A stretch of DNA of 64,000 nucleotides, taken from assembly GCA_024180945.1 (NCBI GenBank), contig JAKSGN010000007.1:5039134-5103133 (forward strand). Direction: 5' to 3'. The stretch's first letter is position 1. Each line of letters opens with the position of its first letter. Shown here in pieces: positions 58,054 through 64,000 of the stretch. Made by a program: the position numbers and the translations under genes. The notes below the pieces were generated by a model. It saw nothing but the letters and a program-made list of their open reading frames with translations, did no database searches and was not told the DNA's origin. This stretch comes from Macrophomina tecta (lineage: Eukaryota > Ascomycota > Dothideomycetes > Botryosphaeriales > Botryosphaeriaceae).

Positions 58054-58059
58054 CCAAAC
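57502..58059 (-). pseudogene. LINE RNase H / C-terminal fragment
   Basis: The open frame ending at 57502 encodes VWVPGHVNVHGNEEADRLAK, the C-terminal part of an RNase H domain including the H...N..AD motif. About 100 residues later comes a Cys/His segment (DRCYCSGTAKQTPRHLLLDC), the C-x-C...H-x4-C zinc motif found at the end of many LINE ORF2 proteins. The first ~16 codons of the open frame (58060-58104) are encoded by TLH flank and are not LINE. Reverse transcriptase and endonuclease are missing. RIP-type stops are absent. Confidence 0.85.
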
Positions 58060-58068
58060 CGAAAGGAG

Positions 58069-58096
58069 TGAATCGACCGTTATAAGGGTCGATTCA
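58069..58096 (+). repeat. 10-8-10 inverted repeat at TLH copy 2 boundary
   Basis: TGAATCGACC, spacer gttataag, GGTCGATTCA: perfect 10-bp arms around 8 nt. It lies where homology to the copy 1 flank begins. Two more GGTCGATTSAG motifs follow at 58140 and 58154. Confidence 0.85.
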
Positions 58097-58115
58097 GGTC
58101 CCATACAAAATTAAG

Positions 58116-58132
58116 GTTTAGGGTTAGGGTTA
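58116..58132 (+). repeat. Interstitial TTAGGG repeat, copy 2 flank
   Basis: Reads tttagggttagggtta, the telomere repeat of filamentous fungi, 20 bp downstream of the inverted repeat. Confidence 0.8.
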
Positions 58133-58500
58133 CGAGTACGGTCGATTGAGTACGGTCGATTCAGAAAAAAGATGTCGGATTCGCGTTAAATTAAGATATG
58201 TTGCAGAGCGCGGTTAGGCGATAAGAATTTTTGCGTATGACATGCCCGCCCGATCGCGTGTTCGAGCGTAATTTGGCAGTTGGGGTAAGTTAGGGTAAGG
58301 TTGATGGGGTAAGAGCGGCCCGAGCGCGGTAGTGGTTAAAGAGCGCGCATTCGCCGGGTAGGCACGCAGCGCGCGAACGGGCAGCAGGCGCCGAGTCAGA
58401 GAGTTAAGAGCAAGGGTTAAAGTAGTTAGTTCGATAGCAAAGGGTGGTTTCCCGCATCAACGCAGCGAAAGAATAAGCAGATAGCAGCGAAATAACGAGC

Positions 58501-61500
58501 ATGCAGCAAGCGCAAGTCAACATGGCCGAAACAGCGGAGTATTTTCATCATTTAGGGTTAGGAGAATTTGGAGTCGTCGTGTGCAAGGAGTGCCGGCACG
58601 CGGTGTGGCCGGATCAGGTGGCAGGGCATTTGCAGGGCAGACATCACGGCATCAGCGGAAAGAACGCAGAGGCGATCGCGGAGGAGGTCGTGGCGTTTGC
58701 CGGATTAATCAGGTCCCCCGGAGAATTTCAGGCGCCCGCAGGCATCGACAGGCCGATCCCGGAGTTGCCGTTGCATCAGGACGGGTTAATGTGCGAGTTA
58801 CAGCCCGACGGGTGCCGGTATATTTGCCGGGACAGAATGACGATGAAGAAGCATTGGCGCATCGAGCATCAGTGGTCGGCCGGCAGCCGAAAGGGCGGGT
58901 CGGGCAAGAGCAAGGGCGAGCGGGTCGAGAGGCGGTTTCAGGAAGCAGTGAGGCGGGTGCATTGTCAGCGATTTTTCACGAGCCGGCACGGATCGCAGTA
59001 TTTCGAGGTGCAGCAACCGGCAGAGGAAGAGAATGGAACGCGCGAAGACGGCAACGGCGGCAGCAACGATAGTAGCAGGGACACGTGGACGCGGGCGTGG
59101 CAGCAGATGCAGGCCCGGTTCGAGCAGGCCGAGAAGGAGGCAGCCGCCGTCGTTCAGGACGCCGAGAGGGATCAGGCGAACCCGTGGTTGGAGCGGACGC
59201 AGTGGCAGAAGTATTTGGCCGGCAAGAACCGCGAGGATTTGTCGCGGTGCATCGTCAAGCCGGGCGGCGAGGAGGACGAAAAGAAGAACAGACGATGGAA
59301 GCCCGCCGATAAGGAAAAAGACGATCCGAACGAGCCGATCGAGACGGCCGTGTGGCAGGCGATGGAGGACGTTGCCCGCATTAGTCAGGAGAGCGTGGCG
59401 AAGCGGGCGGGCGTGTCGATGCGGATGCAGGCGATCAGGACGGAGAAGCATCAGACCCGATATCAGCCGTTGCAGCCGTATATGGACGAGGAATCGATCA
59501 AGGACCGTGCCCGGTCGTGGGAGCAGGTGTTGATGTTTTTTATGCGGACGCAGCGGCAGCACGATTGGGACAGCCCGGCGTACAAATTCACCCGCAGTCA
59601 GTTCGAAGCATTCGTCAGATTGGTCGAAGAGGCAGAGCGGGAGGTAGAAGGAGGCGAAGATGGGGAAGAAAGTAACAAAGAAAACGAAGATAACGAGGAA
59701 GCAGAAGAGGAGGGAGAAGGGGAAGGCGACGAGGAAGAAAGCGAGACAAACGAGAAGGACGAAGAGAAGTGGCAAAAATTAACCCCGATTCAACGGGCAT
59801 GTTTAGATTTTTGCATCGAGTTGTTGAATCAACGATTCGTCGAGCGCGAGTACGAGAGTGCGTTGGTATGCGCCGCCGCCGTGTTAGGAGTCGACCCGAC
59901 GGACAACAGTTGGAGAGGCCCGGAGACATACGGGTCGATTTTATCGGCGTTGATCAAGGTGGCGCATTTCATGGTCATTCAGAAGGCATTCGAGGTAGCA
60001 ACGCCGGCGGAGGAGAACGAGCATTTTAGCGCGAGCGCGAGGCCGTGTGATTTCGAAGATAGTGGATACGAAAGCGGGGGAAGCAGTAGAAGCGGCGAGA
60101 GCAGCAGGCGCCCCGGCAGGAGCGGGTTGCAGTGGGTGAACAAGATGATGGACGATTTCATGGTCCGCGGCAGCGACAGCCCGATGCAGTGGTTTTTGGA
60201 TTTGCGGGCGTATGGTATGAAGATTCATTTCAACACAACGGCGAAAGGGCACGTCGGGTGGAGGGATAGAGATGTGTTGGAGTACAAGAACATATCGTTC
60301 AGCATGGCGCAGTTCCGCGGGATGGTACACGGTTTGGCGCAGACGACGGCGCAGGTGTTGGTCGAGGATTTGTTGTTTTGCAAAAGCCGGCGGGAGGTGC
60401 CCGCGGTGCCGTGGCATTCGATGCATGACGACCCGACAAACGGCCGTCGAGGGTGGAATTTTTTGCAGGATCAGCGCAACAGATTCCCCGTGGACGGGAG
60501 GTCGTGGTTGTTCGAGCAGATTATGCAGAACGGCGCGGTCAGAAAGCGGTTCACCCGGCAGGGGACGGCGTCGGGGTTGAGCCGCGAGGCGGTATCGGAT
60601 TGGATGAGCCGGGTTGCGGCGTTTAAGGAAAAGTTATTGGTGTTGATGCACATAACGGGCGGGCAGCCGGCGAGAGGGCCGGAGATATTAAGCATCAGGC
60701 ACAGCAACACGGCGGAGGCGGGGCACCGGCATATTTTCATCGAAGACGGGATGGTCGTGTTTGTTACGCGGTATCACAAGGGGTACGCGTTGCAGGGAGA
60801 TGTCAAGATCATTCACCGGTATTTACCGCGCGAGGTGGGCGAGTTGTTGGTGTGGTATTTGTGGTTGGTTTTGCCGTTTCAGCAGAGAATTGAGGTGTTG
60901 ATACGAGGCAAGCAGCAGCAGGGGCAGCGGCAGGGGCAGCAGCAGGAGCAACAGCAGGAGCAACAGCAGGAGCAGCAGCAGGAGCAACAGCAGCAGGAGC
61001 AGGAGCAGTCGCCGCCGTTGTCCGCGCATTTATGGGCAGCCGAGCCCGGGGGCAAGAAGTGGACGACGGAGCGGATGAGACAGGCGATTAAGCGGGAGAC
61101 AGCAGCGGGGTTAGGGCATGAAGTCACGGTGCGGGCGTATCGTGATATCGCGATAGCAATCAGCAGGCAGTGGATCCGCGGGCCGACGGCGTTCAGGCAG
61201 GACGATGGAGAGGGAGACGATAGCGAGCAGCGGCAGGATGAGGACGGCATGGCGGCGGCGATCGCGGACGCGCAGGCAGGGCACACGTCGCACGTGGCGG
61301 GAATCGTATATGCGAGGGGAATCATGGAGCAGTTGGGGTGGGTGGCAGAACGAAGGCAGCAGTTCCGGGCGTGCAGCGTCGATTGGCACCGATTTTTAGG
61401 ATTCGAACCGACGGGTCAGGCAGACGAGCGGAACGAGGCGGCGGATAGCAAGGCGACGAGCAAAAAGCGCAAGCGGTGCCCGTTCGAGGAGGAGGCGGAA

Positions 61501-62481
61501 GAGGAGCGGTTGGATCGTTGGATCCGGTTAAACAAGATGAATGCCGAGGAACAGTTGCGGCAGTTGGTGGGTAAGGAGGCGGTTTTCCGCAGCGTGCAGG
61601 AGCCGGCATTGGATGCGATCAAGGCAGGGCACAGCCCCGTGGTGGCAGTGATGCCGACGGGGGCGGGCAAGAGCGTGTTATTCACATTGCCGGCGTGGGC
61701 AGAACCCGGTGGCACGACAGTAGTAGTGGTGCCGTTGAAGTCGTTGCGGAAGGATATGAAGCGGCGGTGCGATGAGGCGGGGGTGCGGTGCGCGGTATGG
61801 GGCGGCAGGCGGCAGGCGGATGCGGAGTCGATCGTGTTGGTGACGCCGGAGGCGGCGGTGGGCGAGGAGTTCGGGACGTTTTTAAAGCGCATCAGGCGGA
61901 CGAGGCAGTTGGACCGTATCGTGGTGGACGAATGTCACGTCGTGTTGAACGATAGGGTGGATTTTCGGAAGCATTTGCAGCAGTTGGGCAAGTTGGCGGG
62001 AGTAGAGACGCAGATGATATTATTAACGGCGACATTGCCGGCGGCGGAGGAGAGCAGGTTGTATAAAAGGATGGGATGGAGGGCGGACGAGGTAAAGATG
62101 TTTAGGGGGTCGACGGTGCGGAAGAACGTGCGGTATCGGGTGGTTGGCAGGAAGGAGAGTAGTAGGAAGGAGCAGGAGGATTTGGTAGCGGAGTTAGTGG
62201 ATCGGGAGTTGAGGGCGTCGGCGGAGGGGAAAGTAGTAGTTTATTGCAAGACGCGGGGGGAGGTGGAGCGGTTGGCGAAAGCAGGCCGGTTCGCGTGCGA
62301 GGAATTCCGGGCAGACATGAGCGAGCGGCGAAAGGACGAGGTGTTGGAGGATTTCCGAGTGGGTAGAGAACGGGTGGTGGTGGCGACGAGCGCGTTGGGG
62401 ATGGGGATCGATATACCGGGCATCAGGTTGATCGTGCACGCGGGCGAGCCGCGTAGCATGATGCCAAACCGAAAGGAGTGA
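58501..62481 (+). CDS. TLH copy 2: zinc-finger/tyrosine-recombinase-like/RecQ, C-terminally truncated
   Basis: One frame of 1,326 codons spans all N-terminal modules without a frameshift. The ATG at 58522 (MAETAEYF) aligns with the copy 1 start and may be the true one; 58501 is the first in-frame ATG. Modules in order: zinc fingers (CKEC...H...H; then CRYIC...HWRIEH); acidic linker; LQWVNKMMDDFMV region; recombinase-like domain with R725 and E728, K760, R881, H928 and Y937. The RecQ core has MPTGAGKS (about 61.65 kb), VVDECHVV (61.92 kb) and LTATLP. The frame breaks after GEPRSMM at 62463 and adds five foreign residues, because tandem unit 2 begins there. Motif VI (QxxGRAGRDG), the zinc site and the coiled-coil tail of copy 1 are missing, so helicase activity is unlikely; the recombinase-like part is complete. 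Confidence 0.85.
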   Translation: MQQAQVNMAETAEYFHHLGLGEFGVVVCKECRHAVWPDQVAGHLQGRHHGISGKNAEAIAEEVVAFAGLIRSPGEFQAPAGIDRPIPELPLHQDGLMCELQPDGCRYICRDRMTMKKHWRIEHQWSAGSRKGGSGKSKGERVERRFQEAVRRVHCQRFFTSRHGSQYFEVQQPAEEENGTREDGNGGSNDSSRDTWTRAWQQMQARFEQAEKEAAAVVQDAERDQANPWLERTQWQKYLAGKNREDLSRCIVKPGGEEDEKKNRRWKPADKEKDDPNEPIETAVWQAMEDVARISQESVAKRAGVSMRMQAIRTEKHQTRYQPLQPYMDEESIKDRARSWEQVLMFFMRTQRQHDWDSPAYKFTRSQFEAFVRLVEEAEREVEGGEDGEESNKENEDNEEAEEEGEGEGDEEESETNEKDEEKWQKLTPIQRACLDFCIELLNQRFVEREYESALVCAAAVLGVDPTDNSWRGPETYGSILSALIKVAHFMVIQKAFEVATPAEENEHFSASARPCDFEDSGYESGGSSRSGESSRRPGRSGLQWVNKMMDDFMVRGSDSPMQWFLDLRAYGMKIHFNTTAKGHVGWRDRDVLEYKNISFSMAQFRGMVHGLAQTTAQVLVEDLLFCKSRREVPAVPWHSMHDDPTNGRRGWNFLQDQRNRFPVDGRSWLFEQIMQNGAVRKRFTRQGTASGLSREAVSDWMSRVAAFKEKLLVLMHITGGQPARGPEILSIRHSNTAEAGHRHIFIEDGMVVFVTRYHKGYALQGDVKIIHRYLPREVGELLVWYLWLVLPFQQRIEVLIRGKQQQGQRQGQQQEQQQEQQQEQQQEQQQQEQEQSPPLSAHLWAAEPGGKKWTTERMRQAIKRETAAGLGHEVTVRAYRDIAIAISRQWIRGPTAFRQDDGEGDDSEQRQDEDGMAAAIADAQAGHTSHVAGIVYARGIMEQLGWVAERRQQFRACSVDWHRFLGFEPTGQADERNEAADSKATSKKRKRCPFEEEAEEERLDRWIRLNKMNAEEQLRQLVGKEAVFRSVQEPALDAIKAGHSPVVAVMPTGAGKSVLFTLPAWAEPGGTTVVVVPLKSLRKDMKRRCDEAGVRCAVWGGRRQADAESIVLVTPEAAVGEEFGTFLKRIRRTRQLDRIVVDECHVVLNDRVDFRKHLQQLGKLAGVETQMILLTATLPAAEESRLYKRMGWRADEVKMFRGSTVRKNVRYRVVGRKESSRKEQEDLVAELVDRELRASAEGKVVVYCKTRGEVERLAKAGRFACEEFRADMSERRKDEVLEDFRVGRERVVVATSALGMGIDIPGIRLIVHAGEPRSMMPNRKE

Positions 62482-62506
62482 ATCGACCGTTATAAGGGTC
62501 GATTCA
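62479..62506 (+). repeat. 10-8-10 inverted repeat at TLH copy 3 boundary
   Basis: Identical to 58069-58096. Confidence 0.85.
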
Positions 62507-62525
62507 GGTCCCATACAAAATTAAG

Positions 62526-62542
62526 GTTTAGGGTTAGGGTTA
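62526..62542 (+). repeat. Interstitial TTAGGG repeat, copy 3 flank
   Basis: Identical to 58116-58132. Confidence 0.8.
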
Positions 62543-62910
62543 CGAGTACGGTCGATTGAGTACGGTCGATTCAGAAAAAAGATGTCGGATTCGCGTTAAA
62601 TTAAGATATGTTGCAGAGCGCGGTTAGGCGATAAGAATTTTTGCGTATGACATGCCCGCCCGATCGCGTGTTCGAGCGTAATTTGGCAGTTGGGGTAAGT
62701 TAGGGTAAGGTTGATGGGGTAAGAGCGGCCCGAGCGCGGTAGTGGTTAAAGAGCGCGCATTCGCCGGGTAGGCACGCAGCGCGCGAACGTGCAGCAGGCG
62801 CCGAGTCAGAGAGTTAAGAGCAAGGGTTAAAGTAGTTAGTTCGATAGCAAAGGGTGGTTTCCCGCATCAACGCAGCGAAAGAATAAGCAGATAGCAGCGA
62901 AATAACGAGC

Positions 62911-64000
62911 ATGCAGCAAGCGCAAGTCAACATGGCCGAAACAGCGGAGTATTTTCATCATTTAGGGTTAGGAGAATTTGGAGTCGTCGTGTGCAAGGAG
63001 TGCCGGCACGCGGTGTGGCCGGATCAGGTGGCAGGGCATTTGCAGGGCAGACATCACGGCATCAGCGGAAAGAACGCAGAGGCGATCGCGGAGGAGGTCG
63101 TGGCGTTTGCCGGATTAATCAGGTCCCCCGGAGAATTTCAGGCGCCCGCAGGCATCGACAGGCCGATCCCGGAGTTGCCGTTGCATCAGGACGGGTTAAT
63201 GTGCGAGTTACAGCCCGACGGGTGCCGGTATATTTGCCGGGACAGAATGACGATGAAGAAGCATTGGCGCATCGAGCATCAGTGGTCGGCCGGCAGCCGA
63301 AAGGGCGGGTCGGGCAAGAGCAAGGGCGAGCGGGTCGAGAGGCGGTTTCAGGAAGCAGTGAGGCGGGTGCATTGTCAGCGATTTTTCACGAGCCGGCACG
63401 GATCGCAGTATTTCGAGGTGCAGCAACCGGCAGAGGAAGAGAATGGAACGCGCGAAGACGGCAACGGCGGCAGCAACGATAGTAGCAGGGACACGTGGAC
63501 GCGGGCGTGGCAGCAGATGCAGGCCCGGTTCGAGCAGGCCGAGAAGGAGGCAGCCGCCGTCGTTCAGGACGCCGAGAGGGATCAGGCGAACCCGTGGTTG
63601 GAGCGGACGCAGTGGCAGAAGTATTTGGCCGGCAAGAACCGCGAGGATTTGTCGCGGTGCATCGTCAAGCCGGGCGGCGAGGAGGACGAAAAGAAGAACA
63701 GACGATGGAAGCCCGCCGATAAGGAAAAAGACGATCCGAACGAGCCGATCGAGACGGCCGTGTGGCAGGCGATGGAGGACGTTGCCCGCATTAGTCAGGA
63801 GAGCGTGGCGAAGCGGGCGGGCGTGTCGATGCGGATGCAGGCGATCAGGACGGAGAAGCATCAGACCCGATATCAGCCGTTGCAGCCGTATATGGACGAG
63901 GAATCGATCAAGGACCGTGCCCGGTCGTGGGAGCAGGTGTTGATGTTTTTTATGCGGACGCAGCGGCAGCACGATTGGGACAGCCCGGCGTACAAATTCA
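62911..64000 (+). CDS. TLH copy 3, 5' part (runs off window)
   Basis: The open frame from 62911 is identical to copy 2 in the N-terminal translation over about 363 codons, covering both zinc-finger segments and the acidic linker up to the TQRQHDWDSPAYK region. It has no stop before the window end. The recombinase-like and helicase parts would lie beyond 64,000. Alternative start at 62932, as in copy 2. Confidence 0.88.
   Translation, partial: MQQAQVNMAETAEYFHHLGLGEFGVVVCKECRHAVWPDQVAGHLQGRHHGISGKNAEAIAEEVVAFAGLIRSPGEFQAPAGIDRPIPELPLHQDGLMCELQPDGCRYICRDRMTMKKHWRIEHQWSAGSRKGGSGKSKGERVERRFQEAVRRVHCQRFFTSRHGSQYFEVQQPAEEENGTREDGNGGSNDSSRDTWTRAWQQMQARFEQAEKEAAAVVQDAERDQANPWLERTQWQKYLAGKNREDLSRCIVKPGGEEDEKKNRRWKPADKEKDDPNEPIETAVWQAMEDVARISQESVAKRAGVSMRMQAIRTEKHQTRYQPLQPYMDEESIKDRARSWEQVLMFFMRTQRQHDWDSPAYKF

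Larger units (their letters stand above)
58054..62463 (+). repeat. 4,410-bp tandem unit 1 (TLH copy 2 unit)
   Basis: From 58054 onward the sequence reappears 4,410 bp later from 62464 (ATG at 58501 versus 62911). Comparing the flanks by eye I find one difference in about 450 bp: G at 58380, T at 62790. The unit runs from the LINE junction to a point inside the helicase gene, where unit 2 starts. Confidence 0.93.
62464..64000 (+). repeat. 4,410-bp tandem unit 2 (incomplete at window end)
   Basis: Repeats 58054-59590 with offset 4,410. Whether it ends like unit 1 or carries a full helicase lies outside the window. Confidence 0.93.

Noticed and set aside
58060..58104. First ~16 codons of the LINE-containing minus-strand frame
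   Set aside because: The same peptide-coding bases recur at 62470-62514 without the LINE, and a similar reading occurs at copy 1, so they are TLH flank.
58054..62479. Site-specific recombination between two palindromic sites as the cause of the tandem array
   Set aside because: Recombination at the sites would give complete units; instead the junction lies inside the helicase gene, 15 bp upstream of the site, so this duplication was probably made another way.

Overview
The window looks like a subtelomeric or otherwise repeat-dense part of a filamentous ascomycete (Pezizomycotina) chromosome. The evidence is a fungal HMT1-type ABC transporter, a fungal F-box gene, a rhodopsin-domain membrane-protein fragment, interstitial TTAGGG repeats, telomere-linked RecQ helicases, and long TA-rich blocks in which retrotransposon reading frames are riddled with TAG/TAA codons. 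That last pattern is the signature of repeat-induced point mutation (RIP). Species cannot be named from the sequence.

Layout. 1-12.4 kb is ordinary-composition DNA with one intact gene (ABC transporter, minus strand, 2160-4667), a Tc1/mariner element with perfect 30-bp terminal inverted repeats and TA duplications (5205-6514), and a decayed F-box gene (10277-11993). 12.4-15.3 kb is TA-rich decayed DNA that I cannot assign. 15292-29023 is a RIP-mutated Copia element whose 3' LTR was split by a chromodomain Gypsy element (Gypsy-1, 21177-28905). 29.0-33.4 kb is a mosaic of host-gene debris (rhodopsin-like first exon, NmrA-like remnant, pectin methylesterase pieces in reversed order) with one intact small secreted-protein gene (32441-32920). 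33461-49220 is a second Gypsy element (Gypsy-2), itself invaded by an unmutated 795-bp solo LTR (39256-40050) and by a third Gypsy element (Gypsy-3, 41888-49063). All nested borders are supported by 5-bp target duplications and LTR arithmetic.

49.2-64 kb is a telomere-linked helicase (TLH) region. A 5' fragment of an alpha/beta-hydrolase gene stops where TLH sequence begins (51149). TLH copy 1 (51796-56842) is full length but frameshifted in a microsatellite. A 5'-truncated LINE (57269-58053) follows. A 4,410-bp unit (58054-62463) carrying TLH copy 2, cut off before helicase motif VI, is then repeated in tandem (62464 to the window end, copy 3).

Most interesting points. (1) The TLH proteins appear to be a three-part fusion: N-terminal OrsD-like zinc fingers, a central domain with the residue pattern and spacing of a tyrosine recombinase (R...E, K, R, G-H, Y nine residues after H), and a RecQ helicase. 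(2) Each TLH copy begins with a 10-8-10 inverted repeat that has the geometry of a tyrosine-recombinase site. (3) Gypsy-3, and less certainly Gypsy-1 and Gypsy-2, carry an antisense gene between integrase and the 3' LTR; in Gypsy-3 it has a phase-0 intron and a Cys-rich motif. (4) The near-identical tandem TLH units and the solo LTR are not RIP-mutated although they sit beside heavily mutated repeats.
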